From the NCBI GenBank assembly GCA_030068075.1, contig CM057831.1:13311370-13375369 (forward strand): a DNA stretch of 64,000 bases, in the 5' to 3' direction. The position numbers and the translations under genes are program-made. The stretch comes from Paguma larvata (taxonomy: Eukaryota; Chordata; Mammalia; Carnivora; Viverridae). Under the pieces are notes generated by a model, which was not told where the DNA came from, made no database searches, and worked only from the letters and a program-made list of their open reading frames with translations. Of the stretch, positions 22,381-33,561 are shown one piece after another (the first letter of the stretch is position 1; the number at the start of each line of letters is the position of its first letter).

Positions 22381-22856
22381 TCTAACCTTTATCATCACTT
22401 AACGTCATCAATTAACTGCGTGTGGTGGACGTGCCCGAGAGAAACTGGTCGAAAGTTGTGTTTATAAGAACGCCAATAAAACGGGCTTTTACTGGTTCTC
22501 TTTCCTTCCTGACCTTACCAATTATGAAAATGGCATAGGAATAAATTTCCTCTTGTAGTATAACATTACATTTCATTGTCAGTGGGAGTTCGCACCATTA
22601 ATTACCTCAAAACCTGTTTTACTCGTCCACCATTCTCTAATACTACTCAGCTGCCCTCTAGAGTGTATGAGTCACTTTTTCCCCCAGTTAGTTTTAACTG
22701 CAACCTGAGGAGGGACCAAATCAGTGAAGTTGTTAACATCTGAAAAATACTAGGCCACTGACTGTAAAAGCGCTCAGATAGATATCTCTTAGGGGAATAT
22801 TCTCCCAACAGCTCGCTGATGTTTTTGAATGCTGGAGTACTATTTTAAAAAAAACG
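22381..22856. other. intergenic single-copy stretch
   Basis: No features recognised. Confidence 0.5.
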
Positions 22857-23086
22857 GGGAGGCGCGTGGGGGGCTCAGTCGGTTAAGTATCCGACTTCGG
22901 CTCAGGTCATGATCTTGTGGTTTGTGAGTTTGAGCCCCGCGTCGGGCTCTGTGCTGACAGCTCAGAGCCTGGAGCCTGCTTCGGATTCTGTGTCCCCCCC
23001 TCTCTCTGCCCCTCCCCTGCTCATGCTCTGTTTCCGTCTGTCTCTCAATAATAAATAAACGTTAAAATTTTTTTTTAAAATAATTT
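22857..23086 (+). mobile_element. felid tRNA-Lys SINE (first of a close pair)
   Basis: Head GGCGCGTGGGGGGCTCAG, B-box-like GTTTGAGCCCC, CT-rich stretch and AATAAATAAACG tail. Confidence 0.93.
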
Positions 23087-23097
23087 AAAAAAATGAT

Positions 23098-23291
23098 CGG
23101 GGCACCTGGTGACTCAGTCGGTTGAGGGTCTGACTCTTGATTTGGGCTCCGTTCATGTTCCCAGGGTCACGGTATCAAGCAAGCCCCATGTTGGACTCTG
23201 TGCTGAGCATGAAGCCTGCTTGGGATTCTTTCGCCCTATGCCCCTCCCCCACTCACATGCATGCTCTCTCTAAAATTAAAAAAAAAATTAG
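23098..23291 (+). mobile_element. felid tRNA-Lys SINE (second of a close pair)
   Basis: Head GGGGCACCTGGTGACTCAG about 12 bp after the tail of the preceding SINE, in the same orientation. It is more diverged, with a damaged B-box (atcaagcaagcccc). Confidence 0.88.
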
Positions 23292-24092
23292 AAAGGAAAA
23301 TGATTAAGTATGCAAGCTTTCCAAAAAGGCATGAGAAATGAAAAACAGTGAAGCACTGATGAAAAGAAAATGAGTAGCTTTCATTTATTAAAAATTATGT
23401 AAACACAGTCATTTCAGACCCCTTATCATTGCACCTGGATATTTTTGGCTAAATGTTAGCAGCAGGTAGAAACGCTAGATGACAGTGTGCTTTGAGCTAG
23501 CATTTAAATATAGAAACTTCTCTTCAAAACAGTGATCCTCACAGAGTTCTCTTAAGACTAGTTGGAATGATAACAAGTAGTTTAGCCTACGAAAATTCAA
23601 GCAATGAAAATTTAAAGATTAATTAAAATTAATTTTTCTCAGTTCACAAAAAGAATCCAAGAGAAATGGGGTAAAGACTGCTCCTCTTTGAACACTTAGA
23701 AATGTTTCCCCAATTACAAAGATGCATCTCAAAACCTTTTATGAAGCAATGGAGATGACTTTATAAGCAAATATAACAGGTAATTCTCTACAAAAGAGGT
23801 TATTAATTTGGTCAAATTTATGTGATGAATATAGAATTTGTGGATAAATATCCATCAGAGAGGAAGTAAAATACCCAGGAAGGGCTGTAGCATGGATTGG
23901 ATATCTGACTCCGACTTCTGATTATGGCAACGGGGGCACGTAGGAGTTGGAGCCTGACCGAGACACTTCGGTCCCTCCTGTCTGCTCATGTCTGCTCTCA
24001 TTCATGTTCCTCCTCACGCCTCTCTTTCCTCCCTTCCTCTTACTGCCTTCCAACCAAATAACCACTAAGTAGCATTAGTTAGAAATAGGTGA
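23292..24092. other. intergenic single-copy stretch
   Basis: Around 23880-24060 there is a faint resemblance to a very old SINE ('gattggatatctgactccg', then a CT-rich stretch). Otherwise nothing recognised. Confidence 0.45.
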
Positions 24093-24296
24093 GGGGCACC
24101 TGGGTGGCTCAGTAGGTTGAGCATCCGACTTCGACTCAGGTCATGATCTCATGGTTCGGGAGTTCAAGCCCCATGTGGGGCTCTGCTCTGACAGTGTGGA
24201 GCCTACTTGGGATCCTCTCTCTCTCTCCCTCTTTCTCTGCTCGTTCTCTCTCTCTCTCTCTTTCTCTCTCAAAATAAATAAATTAAAAAAAAAAGA
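24093..24296 (+). mobile_element. felid tRNA-Lys SINE
   Basis: Head GGGGCACCTGGGTGGCTCAG, CT-rich run and A-rich tail. Confidence 0.94.
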
Positions 24297-24297
24297 G

Positions 24298-24380
24298 GTA
24301 GGTGAGAATAAAAGCGTAAAAATAAAATAATAAAACAGTAGGTAGGTGAGAATAAAAGCGTAAAAATAAAAGCATAAAAC
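24298..24380 (+). repeat. imperfect tandem duplication after SINE tail
   Basis: The unit 'gtaggtgagaataaaagcg' followed by 'taaaaataaaa' occurs twice, starting near 24299 and near 24342, separated by AT-rich sequence. Confidence 0.85.
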
Positions 24381-25650
24381 ATTATGAAAAATTAGATGCT
24401 TTTTTCGCACACGATGAAAGTCTACTTATGTGGTAAGAGTCACTAATTTGGTTCCAAGCTCCCTAGAAAACAATGCAAAAGTCACTTAATTGAGTGTCTA
24501 TTGTAAAAAAAAAAATCAGACTGCTTAGAATAACTGGTAAATGAGGCAGAAAAAATAGGTATAATCATTAAGTCCAACCCATGATTCACTTCTTCTGTTA
24601 AGATCTACATATCCACGGGAGGTACATTTTGTCAGCCCTGACAGCCATTTAAACCAAGTATCAAAATAAATTGAACTAAGAACCAGACTGTCAAATTGCT
24701 GTGTCATAAAGAATAGCATAATTCTTCTAGACTAAAAGAAGGAACTTGCTCCTAAGTGCTCTCAGCAGAAGAATTAATACATAAAACAGAATTATAGCAA
24801 TAAGAGGCCACCATTTATTGAAAACACGCTCTGTGCTAGGCTTCGTGATCTGCCCTCTACAGGCATTATATCACCCACTACTGCTTCATTCCAGGTACTG
24901 GCACCAAGTGAAAAGGGCCATTTCTTTCTTACCGAGCCCCTCAGTGCAAGTCAATGGCATCATGCCGAAGTTCAGTTCAGGAAAAGCAGTTCTGCACAGT
25001 CTAGGGACGCAGCTCTCTAAAGATGTGGCTTAACTCTTGTCAAAACGTATAGCAGAATTGTGGCTTGTAAGCTGCTGTCGTCAGAATAGCCCACGGTGTG
25101 GATTCAAAATACATGTTCCGGGGTCTCTCTTCATCCTGGAGGTAATGTCCAGGAGACGGCATATTTTAAACAGGGGCACAGGAGACACTTAGACACCTTC
25201 AGTTAGAGAAACACCGCCTGTTTCTTGAGCTGTGGACTCTAAATATTTCGATTGGCCAACCAGTGAGACATTTGGGGGGCCTGCCCCTTCAATTTAGTGT
25301 TGGTGTTTGGGTGGACAAACTAGATCTCAGCACTAGTTTACTCTTATGTATATTATAAAGCACACATAAATTTTTGAAGCACGAGGCTTTAAATAATTAT
25401 TATGTAGTAATATCTGAGTAGAAGCAAAGTGATGGAAGAAGCTTCATTAGTTTCGAAAATTTTAGATACTTAGCTGGGAATTCTAGAAGCATCAGGCAAA
25501 TACCAGCAAATGAATAAGATTCTCTACTGTTAATGTTCTTCTTGCTTTTGAATGTGACTTCTTATTAAAAAGCTTCGAAATGCATGTTTGTAAATAATGC
25601 TCAAATATGTGCTTTGCAGAGTCGTGTTATTAAATTTTTTGTTGTGAAAT
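24381..25650. other. intergenic single-copy stretch with a MIR-like fragment
   Basis: 'ccaccatttattgaaaacac' to 'gcattatatcaccc' at about 24808-24880 looks like a MIR/L2 scrap. The rest is unremarkable. Confidence 0.5.
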
Positions 25651-25905
25651 ATATATATCCCATATATATGGTAGATATATAAAACATATAATAATATATA
25701 TGTGATATATACATGATATGTATATCATATATATGGTAGAGGTAGAGGTAGATATATATAATGGTATGGTAGGTACCATGGTAGATATGGTATGGTAGAG
25801 GTAGATATATATAATATATGATATTATATATATGATATCATATATATGGTAGATATATACAATATAAAATAATAGATATGTATTATATATGATATATATC
25901 AGTGA
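25651..25905 (+). repeat. AT-rich satellite-like array (TATGGTAGATATA units)
   Basis: Irregular repeats of 'atatatggtagatatat' and 'atggtagaggtagatata' over about 250 bp, with TA dinucleotide runs. Length is likely variable. Confidence 0.9.
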
Positions 25906-25936
25906 GTGAATAAAGATTAATAAAGAGTTATAACAG

Positions 25937-26125
25937 GGGCGCCTGGGTGGCTCAGTCAGTTAAGCGTCCGCCCCTTGATTTGGGCTCAGGTCACGATCTT
26001 GCAGTTCATGCATCGGGCTCTGTGCTGACAGTGTACAGCCTGCTTGGGATCTCTCTCTCCCTTTCTCTCTGCCCCTCTCCCGCTTGCTCTCTCTCTCAAA
26101 ATACAAATAATAATAATTTTTAAAA
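25937..26125 (+). mobile_element. felid tRNA-Lys SINE
   Basis: Near-consensus head GGGGCGCCTGGGTGGCTCAG with a small internal deletion in the B-box region ('gcagttcatgcatcgggc'). Confidence 0.94.
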
Positions 26126-26169
26126 AAGAATTACAATAAACCAGAGGCTTCTTTACCAACCATGCAGGT

Positions 26170-27501
26170 CACAAAATGAATATTGCTAGTAGCTGGAAAC
26201 CTCTTTGAATGGTCTTCCCCAATCAAACCTATGCACTTAACCCTCCTCTGCAGGTAACTATTATCTTTTTAATCCTCCATTCTTTTTTCCTTATATTTTT
26301 ACCATTACGTAGTGGTGGTCTGTATCCCCAAATAATGTAGTACTTCCTTTTTCTTGCATTTACACAATATATAAAATGGATCACACCGTACGCGTTTACT
26401 GACTTGCTTTTTTCACTCGACATCATCGTGGTGAGAATAATCCATGCCGACAGGTGTCACTCCAGTTCATTCTCCCTTCCGCACACTGCTTCATTAGGGG
26501 AGTAACCCACAACTTAGGTATCATTCTATTACGAAAGGACATTTGAATTGGATTCAGGTTTCTACTATTATTATTACGACTACTACAAACAGGGCTACCA
26601 TGCACCTATTTCTTAAGGTATAGATCCAGGAGTGGACGTGCTGGCTCCTAGGGGATGGTCAGCTGTACAACGTAACGCCAACAGTTTCCCAGAGTGATTG
26701 TATCCAACTGTTGCCTTAATGACAACGCGTGAGGGTTGCCATTGATTGGAATCCTCGCCCACACCTGGTTTGGTAAAGCCTTTTTTAATTTTGCCAATCT
26801 GCTGAGTGTGAAACAGTATCTTGTGTTTTTAATTTAAATTTTCTTGATCACTATTAAGGTTAAGTATCTTTACATAAATTTATGACTCAGTTGTGTTTCT
26901 TCTTCTGTGCCATCTGTTGATGTCTTTTGCTCATTTTTCCAATAAATTGTCATTTTTATTAATTCATGGATTTCTTTTATATTCTAGACTATAATCTTTA
27001 TGATTACATAGGTCGAAAGCATCTTCTCGCAACTTGCGAACTGTTTTTACCCTATATATTTTCACAACGAATATACATTCTTAATTATAATATAATTGAT
27101 TTATCTATCAATGGTTAGTGGCATCTGTGTGTATTTTAAGAAATCTTAATTTGGGGCGCCTGGGTGGCTCAGGCAGTTAAGCGTCCTACTCTTGATTTTG
27201 GCTCAGGTCTGATCTCACTGTTGGTGGGATCAGCTAACAGCACAGAGCCTGCTTGGGATTCTCTCTCTCACTGTCTCTCTGTCCCTTCCCCCACTCTCAA
27301 AATAAATAAACTTTAAAATAAATCTTTTCTTACCTCAAGTTCATAAAGCTCTTTTAAACGTTTCAAAAGTTTAAATTATCTAGTTAAGTCTTTAATCTAC
27401 TAGCATTTATTTTGGTGTGAGATTGGGATAAGTTCACTTTTTCTTTCCATTTGGTAACAAATAGCCCGAGCACCATTTATAGAATTATTCTTTCTCCATC
27501 T
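26170..27501 (-). mobile_element. ancient L1, minus strand (left part, split by provirus)
   Basis: Antisense L1M-type 3' end: 'gtaactattatctttttaat', 'tcaggtttctactattat', 'gtttcccagagtgattgta', 'ctggtttggtaaagcc', 'tcttctgtgccatctgttg'. A felid SINE is inserted at 27153-27318. The element continues on the far side of the provirus at 32563-32700. Confidence 0.85.
27153..27318 (+). mobile_element. felid tRNA-Lys SINE inside ancient L1
   Basis: Head GGGGCGCCTGGGTGGCTCAG, shortened middle, CT-rich stretch, AATAAATAAAC tail. Confidence 0.93.
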
Positions 27502-28004
27502 CTAGGAGGGCTCACAACACTGACTCCATCCTTGGCCCTCCACCGTGTTCACGTCCCCGAGATGACCCGCCTTGGGACTACACAGTCTGAGCCCCAAGGA
27601 GATTAATGTGTGCCCTGGCTGGATCGCGGGAAGGCTCATTCTGATCTTCCCTATGGTGGCACACAGGAGGCCCCACTTTAGGTAACTAGTGGAGGGGGCT
27701 GGTGCACAGAAGGTCTCACTTTGGGTAATGAGCTTAGACCCTCTGGTGCACAGGTGGTGCCCATTTGGATAACCACCCTGTGACCTCACCACCATGCGCC
27801 TGCTCCATAAAGCTGAGGATTAAGGTCAGAGCAAGGAAGAGCTGTGGAGGATGGTTGTCTGAGTCACTGCCCTTCTGACTCCTGACAGTAAGTTACCCTG
27901 CATGATACTGCAGAGACCTATGGAATTGCTTGGTCTATTCTCTGGCCTTAAGGTGCCTTCTCAAGCTGGAGGATAATTTCCTGGCCCTCCTCCACTCTCT
28001 AGCA
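27502..28004 (+). repeat. 5' LTR of the provirus
   Basis: Aligns with 32131-32557 through shared phrases such as 'atc(c/t)ttggccctcca', 'ctgatcttccct', 'gtggtg/cacacag' and 'cttaaggtg(c/a)cttctcaggctggagg'. It ends CTAGCA. The copy has lost the AATAAA still present in the 3' LTR. Confidence 0.75.
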
Positions 28005-29187
28005 ATTGGTGGGTCAGGAAGGAAAGCCAAAAGCGAATGAGCACAGATAGAGGGGCCAATTGGGGGAGAGGCCACTGTCAGGTCGAGTCCCATGCTGGCT
28101 GGCCATGGCCACGTGGGGAGACAGCCAGGTCCCTGGAGTGGTTGAAACCAGTGTGTGAGGACAGGATGTCCCCAGAACACCTTGGACACCTGGGGGACCG
28201 CTACTTTCTCCTGAACAGTAGGGGAAAGGAAACGGAGAAGGGAACTGAACAGCTCGTCCGGGTGTAGCCTGGCCATTGATCTGGGAGTTGTAAGGAGAGC
28301 ACTTGGACGGATGAGAGAAGTGTTGGCTTTAGACAGGGAATGTTCTGGCGCTGAGTTAGTGGAGCTAACCAGCTGCTTTAAGTGGGGATGGGGGCCCAGG
28401 AGGAGGTGGCAGCTTGGCCACTGAGACTGGGAGAGCCTGGGGGAGCTGGGATTGTGTTGGGTGGGTTAGGGATGTCGAGATGGCCTCGGTTGCTATTCCA
28501 CCTGCCTTGTGGTGGAGGTAGTGTAACGCAGGCATGGCAAGCACGGCTGGTGCTTAGCTAATTTGATTGGATAAATGTTGGCGTGAAAATAACCTGACCC
28601 AAGGAAGGGATGTTCCCTCCCCTCTGTTATGCTGGACGTCTATGGAAGAACTACATGATATTGTGCGTGAACTGGGGGTGAAACCTGTCATGTACACCCA
28701 GCATTGTAGAACCCCAGACAAAGAATTGTTTTCCTATGGAAGGAGAGACTGAATCTCAGTCAGCCCTGGGGGCATGGTTCGGGGACTTGAGTATCTGTCC
28801 TTGCCCCTGTGGCTAACTGGCCTGTTGTTAAAGTGGTGGCTGCCTTAAGTGGAACCGAAAGAATCCCATCATCAGGGAAATAGGTTGGAAAACAGAGAAA
28901 AACAAAGAATCCTGCCAAAATGGTGGAAAGGGGGCCCATCAAGGTGTCATGGAAGCAACTGCGGCAAGATCTAATGTCATCCGGGGCCCCAAGAGGAAAT
29001 CTAGACCAACAACCGGTTCAGTCTTGCTAAGACTGGATGACCTTGCCCAAAGGAAAACCGTTTTCTCCCTTGACAGAAGGCTCAAAAAAGCCAGGTGTGT
29101 CACTCAGTGCCCCTCCTCTAAGAGAGGAATTTCAGGGGTGCATGTTCCTACCCCTAGAAGCCAGGGCTAGGCCAACTTTGCCCTCTA
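28005..29187 (+). pseudogene. provirus leader and gag-region remnant
   Basis: Lies between the 5' LTR and the protease remnant, where gag is expected. Frames are short and broken (28037-28267, 28567-28752 and 28949-29170 are open by chance or are fragments), and no capsid or zinc-knuckle motif is recognisable. Confidence 0.4.
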
Positions 29188-29442
29188 GTGTGTTCAGTAG
29201 GGGGCCACCTAAGGCTTCATGTGGAATTAACCATTTATTGGTCTCACAATAACAAAAGAACTGTACTGGCTCTTACAGACACCAGAGCTGAATCCACACT
29301 TATCTATGGAGACTACTCAACATTTCAGGGAGAAATAAAAGCTATTGGTGGTTATAAGGGACAAAGTATCAAGGTCAGACCAACCAGTCTCTACCTAGTC
29401 TCTACCTACAGACTGGCATGCATAACAAGATTACCACCATGA
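29188..29442 (+). pseudogene. retroviral aspartic protease remnant
   Basis: An 84-codon frame includes the protease core motif in altered form: the active-site triplet expected as DTG reads DTR, followed by AESTLIYGD. This is the usual retroviral pattern of catalytic loop and following strand. The Gly-to-Arg change in the triplet should abolish activity. The frame then runs out of the retroviral alignment, and the reverse-transcriptase part continues in another frame. Confidence 0.75.
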
Positions 29443-29524
29443 GAGAATTAGAAAAGGCAGGAGTAATCAGGCCTGTTCAAAGTCCTTCAGTAATCTGGTT
29501 CATTCTATAAAGAGATCTATTAGG

Positions 29525-29731
29525 AGGCGCCTGGATGGCTCAGTCAGTTAAGTGTCTGACTATGGCTCAGGTCATGATTTCACAGCTTGTGGATTTGAGC
29601 CCCGTGTCAGGCTCTGTGCTGACAGCTCAGGGCCTGGAGCTGCTTCAGATTCGGTGTCTCCTACTCTCTCTGCCTCTCCCCCGCTCATGCTCTGTCTCTC
29701 TCTTTCAAAAATAAACAAACGTTAAAAAAAA
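29525..29731 (+). mobile_element. felid tRNA-Lys SINE inside provirus pol
   Basis: Head GGCGCCTGGATGGCTCAG, B-box-like TTTGAGCCCC and A-rich tail. Diverged flanking duplication agatctatta (29513-29522) and aaatctattg (29730-29739). Confidence 0.93.
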
Positions 29732-30372
29732 ATCTATTGAGACCTGGTGAATGACAACAGATTATAGGAAACCACAAATTTGCTCCATCCCTTGAAGTCG
29801 CCTAATATGGACTTATTGTTAGAAAAGACCATGCCACTAAGACTAGGTCATTTTGTACTGGGTCCATCCATGTAATGCCCATTTCAGCATTCCATTAGGA
29901 CTTGAATCCCAAGTCCAGTTCACCTTTATGTGGAACAGAAGACCATGGACCTTCTAGGCACTGCCCCATGGTATCTCCATATTTCCCTAGTTTGTCACTG
30001 GATGGTAGCCAGCAATTCAGGAAAGTGTTGCCAGTGGACATGGTGCTTTATCATGATTTAGGTGATGTCATGTGAACTTGTGACTTCTCCTCCCTGTCTC
30101 CAGCAGCTGTATCATTACAGGTGTGCTTGGCCATGAAGAAGGGAGGTAAATACCAACAAGATCCAAAAGATTGGGTCAATAGGTAAAGATCCTGGGTATC
30201 GTCTGGGTGGGTGAGACAAAAGCGATGCCAGGGGTGGTTGCTGATAAAATATCAGCCATCCCAATCCCTAAAATGGTAAAAGATTTACAGGGTTACTGGA
30301 GTCGTTTTATTTACCATCTAGCATGGACAGCAAGACCTTTATAACCCTTGGTTAAGAGCGGTGCCTGGGTGG

Positions 30373-30595
30373 GGCACCTGGGTGGCTCACTCGGTTGGGC
30401 GGCCGACTTCGGCTCAGGTCATGATCTTACCGTCTGTGAGTTCGAGCCCCGCATCGGGCTCTGTGCTGATGGCTCATCAGAGCCTGGAGCCTGCTTCGGA
30501 TTCTGCGTCTTCCTCTCTCTCTGCCCTTCCCCTGCTCATGCTCTGTCTCTATGTCTCTCAAAAATAAATAAACGTTAAAAAAAAATTAAAAAAAA
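30373..30595 (+). mobile_element. felid SINE nested in the head of another SINE
   Basis: Inserted right after the first bases of the SINE that continues at 30602. The stretch 'aagagcggtgcctgggtgg' (30354-30372) is repeated as 'aagagaggtgcctgggtgg' after the tail (from about 30597), giving its target duplication. Confidence 0.92.
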
Positions 30596-30601
30596 AAGAG
30601 A

Positions 30602-30778
30602 GGTGCCTGGGTGGCTCAGTCGGTTAAGCGTCCCACTCTTGGTTTCAGCTCAGGTTATAATCTCACAGTTTGTGAGTTTGAGCCCCACATCGGGCCCTGA
30701 GCTATTGGTGTGGAGCCTGCTTGGGATTCTCTTTCTCTCTAAAAAAATGAACATTAAAAACAAACAAAAATAAATAAA
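30602..30778 (+). mobile_element. felid tRNA-Lys SINE (host of the nested SINE)
   Basis: Head GTGCCTGGGTGGCTCAG, tail AAATAAATAAA. The composite of both SINEs is flanked by a perfect 12-bp duplication, ccttggttaaga at 30346-30357 and 30779-30790. Confidence 0.92.
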
Positions 30779-30970
30779 CCTTGGTTAAGAAAGGAAGCCA
30801 ATGGGATTGGGGTGCTAACCAGAAAGAGTCTCTCTTAAAGGCAAAATGGTAGTAAATCAAGCATAGGCCCTGCGGGTATTAAAGCCAGATAGGAGTTGTG
30901 AGTTGGATGTAAGTTCATATCCAGGAGGGCTTGGCTGGGGCTTGTGGCAATGGCTAAATGGGAAATAAAT

Positions 30971-31120
30971 TCTAGTTATTGGCATAAGTTCAATAAGAAC
31001 AGCGTTCTTATAATAGGACACCACTGGGAACATGGGTTATATTACCGAGCCTTTGACTGGAATGTCCTACTTGAAGAGATCTGCATAGGCTCAGATATGA
31101 CCAGATGACTTGAAGGAACT

Positions 31121-31163
<43 letters not shown>

Positions 31164-32130
31164 ATGGAGGCAAGGAAGCCCCTTGGGGAAAATATGACCC
31201 TGGTACCTTGTTTACAGGGTTCCCAGGAGCCTTTCCAGGTAAGGAAGGAAGGGCAGGTCCTGGCAGGCTCAGGGACCTCAGGATATTTCAGGGAGAGGAA
31301 GTAACCCAAATCTATAGGTAATGAAGGCGTGTCTGGTGGGAGGTGTTTGGCTAGACTCTTGGCCTTCAAAGGCTGTTAGAGGCTCGATCTGAAATTTCTT
31401 ATGAGATTTAAAAGAATCGGAACCACCGGTCACTGTTCTCGCTGCCCGTATATAAATAGGCCAAGTATGTTAAAACTGGACTGACTTACTAACAACTGGA
31501 AACGAGGGTGATTTTAGAGAAAAAATTATTTCAGTAACCTACCTTTATAGTTAGATGCTGGGTCTGAGTAATTGTCCTTGTATGTTTTATTGTTTACCCA
31601 TAAACCCAGACTGGATCACAAATTCTCCTGGTTTCCTTGCATATCTGGCTAACTTTTTACCTGATCGCTGCATACAATAGGCTTGACTTGGAAAGCTCAC
31701 TGGCAGGACCACCCCCTGAAATGAGGCCACTGTTTTAACTGAAACGACCTAACCATGCTCGTAATGAAATGAGGAATAAGATGCTAAGACTATACATGAG
31801 AGCACCAAAATAACGGGCCTGCAAAGGACGGGGGCTCAGCTTTGTCCTAGGGAGTATCTGTAATGAGACATAAAGGCAGTTTCATTCCTCAAATCCTGAC
31901 CTACGCCCCTTTTCAGCAAGAAGTAGCTAAAATGAACGTCAACCCTGTTTCTCAAGAATGATGAATGGTGAAAAAGCAGGGGTGGTATTGGTTAATCTCC
32001 TGTTGGCATTTCTATTGCTGCTGCACAGTAAGTATGCAGGTGCTCTCCCAATATTTGGTTCTAGGGTCATCATGGAAGGATGGCACGTAAAAGATTGCAC
32101 GGCCATAAAGATGTCTCCGGGGTGGGGGAG
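30971..32130 (+). repeat. 3' internal region of the provirus (non-coding)
   Basis: No env frame. It has a (GT)n run and is related to the sequence at 47320-48724, sharing phrases such as 'ctttgactggaatgtc', 'agagatctgcatag/agagatatgcacag' and 'tctggctaac/tctggctaca'. The two copies are well diverged. Confidence 0.6.
31123..31161 (+). repeat. (GT)n microsatellite
   Basis: About 19 GT units in the provirus. Frames at 31091-31369 and 31110-31321 run through it and are by-products. Confidence 0.95.
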
Positions 32131-32557
32131 TGTAGGAGTGCTGATAACACCGACCCCATCTTTGGCCCTCCATCTTGCTCCTGCCCATGACGTAATTTAC
32201 CTTGGGTTACGTGTTCCAGGCTACATGGAGGTTCATGAATGCCCTAATCAGAATGGGAGAAGGCTTGTCCTGATCTTCCCTAAGGTGGTGCACAGAAGGC
32301 TTCGCTTTTGGTAACCGGTAGAGCTGACTGGCGCACAGGCACTATGCCCCTCTCTCCGTAAATGCTGGGGCTTACGGTCTGGACTGGGCAGAGAATGTTT
32401 GGGTACCACCTGGATTGTCCATCTGCCTGAACCCGACTGTCAGGTTACCCTGAATAAAAGTCCGTAAATGGTATGGAGTAGCTTGCTTTGTTTTTCAGTC
32501 TTAAGGTGACTTCTCAGGCTGGAGGATACTTCACTGGCCCACCTCTGCATTCTAAGA
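32131..32557 (+). repeat. 3' LTR of the provirus
   Basis: Starts TGTAGGAGTGCTGA and ends near CTAAGA, with AATAAA at 32453-32458. Roughly 75 bp shorter than the 5' copy because of indels, and clearly diverged from it, so the insertion is old. Confidence 0.75.
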
Positions 32558-32562
32558 CCATT

Positions 32563-32700
32563 GTTTGGTGATGCCTGCTTCCTATGAGCTCGATTTTATC
32601 CATCGGCCTATTTCTTTATCCCGGCCCTAAAACCGCATAGTCTTAATTACTGTGGCTTTATAATCTTGATACTTAGAAGGACAGTTTCTTCTATTTTGTA
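32563..32700 (-). mobile_element. ancient L1, minus strand (right part, beyond provirus)
   Basis: 'cctatttctttatcccggcc', 'cttaattactgtggctttat' and 'aatcttgatacttag' match the antisense L1 ORF2 that continues from 27501. This supports insertion of the provirus into one L1. Confidence 0.75.
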
Positions 32701-32705
32701 GGGGC

Positions 32706-33113
32706 TGAAGCCAGGCCACCGCAAGATGAACCACTTTGGCATGAAGGTTATTCTGAGCTGAAGGCAAATGAGACCTTCTAGGCTCAAGAGAAACTTTTGC
32801 AGACGAATCTAAATTGATAGGTTGTCCCTAGATAAGCGTAATTAGCAGAGATAAATTTTATCTCTGCATAGCAGGGCAACTGCTCTTAACACCCTGAGAA
32901 TTAGATTCCTTTCCCCTGAGGCCCAGAGCCCTACCTCCTTCTCTTAGCTCAGGAGACCCTAACTGCGTGACTGTCTTTGGAATTTTCATGTCCGTGTAGA
33001 TTCCCCATGTATGTACGGCCATTAACTTTGGCTTTCCCCTGTGAACCTATGTCATGTCAATTAGTCCAGCTAGAAGGACCTCTGAGGGGGGCACGAATTC
33101 TTGCTCCCTAACA
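32706..33113 (+). repeat. second-family LTR
   Basis: Starts TGAAGCCAGGCC and ends CTCCCTAACA. It aligns with 54178-54660: 'aagatgaaccactttggc' against 'aagatgacccactttgcc', 'ggctcaagagaaactttt' against 'gggctcaagagaaatcttt', and 'attcttgctccctaaca' against 'acttcttgctccctgaca'. The TG...CA ends and dispersed copies suggest an LTR. Confidence 0.65.
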
Positions 33114-33561
33114 GGCGGCATAGTCGGCAGGACACTTGAACTTGCTGGATGCCACTTGCCTGACACTGCTGCAGCTGAGAGGTCTTTGGGAAATAGGACC
33201 CACAGCCAGCAGAAGGTAAGGTTTCTTACCATGCTAGCCTCCCACAGTCTGTCTGCAGAGTCTGATGGAGCATGAGTGGCGAGAGTCCTTTTTCTCTTTC
33301 TACATTTAGATTAGCAGGAAGAAAATCTTTGTGGAGCTAGTTCCTTGTACTTAGCGATTCTTTGGTTAAATTTGGTAGAGTACTCTTTGGTGACCGATTC
33401 ATTTCCTCCTAGAGATGGTCTTTTTTCCTGTCTGTCTCCAGTTATTTGTCATCTGTTGCTAAGGGGACATCTTGGTCACCAAAACCCACAGAATTGGTAG
33501 GCACGGATCAAGCACTTAAAAACTGTTAAGAGTGCTCAGCACCTCAAGAAGACCCGAGTGG

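Larger units (their letters stand above)
29443..30970 (+). pseudogene. retroviral reverse transcriptase remnant, interrupted by SINEs
   Basis: Frame-broken translation carries RT-like phrases: an N-terminal 'EKAGVIRPVQSP' segment (29448-29490), a central 'LPHGYLH' segment (about 29968-29990), and thumb/connection-like 'WDWG...' and 'GWGLW' phrases (30805-30950). The active-site region near 30047-30072 no longer reads as a YxDD motif. SINEs at 29525-29731 and 30373-30778 split it. No function is expected. Confidence 0.7.
27502..32557 (+). mobile_element. decayed endogenous retrovirus provirus, plus strand
   Basis: About 5.1 kb, of which three SINEs account for some 600 bp. It is bounded by two alignable LTRs (27502-28004 and 32131-32557). 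Protease and reverse-transcriptase coding remnants lie in the right order, in broken frames. The flanks carry CCATC (27497-27501) and CCATT (32558-32562), consistent with a 5-bp duplication, and both flanks are parts of one ancient L1. The pol wording suggests a class I (ERV1) element, but class assignment without a search is uncertain. No tRNA primer-binding site is clear after the 5' LTR, and no env frame survives. Confidence 0.8.

Noticed and set aside
24298..24380. Possible CRISPR-like short repeat
   Set aside because: Only two copies of an AT-rich unit after a SINE tail, in a mammalian genome. It is a simple tandem duplication.
28005..28030. tRNA primer-binding site after the 5' LTR
   Set aside because: The sequence TGGTGGGTCAGGAAGG begins with the expected TGG but does not match the 3' end of any tRNA that I could recall well enough to call.
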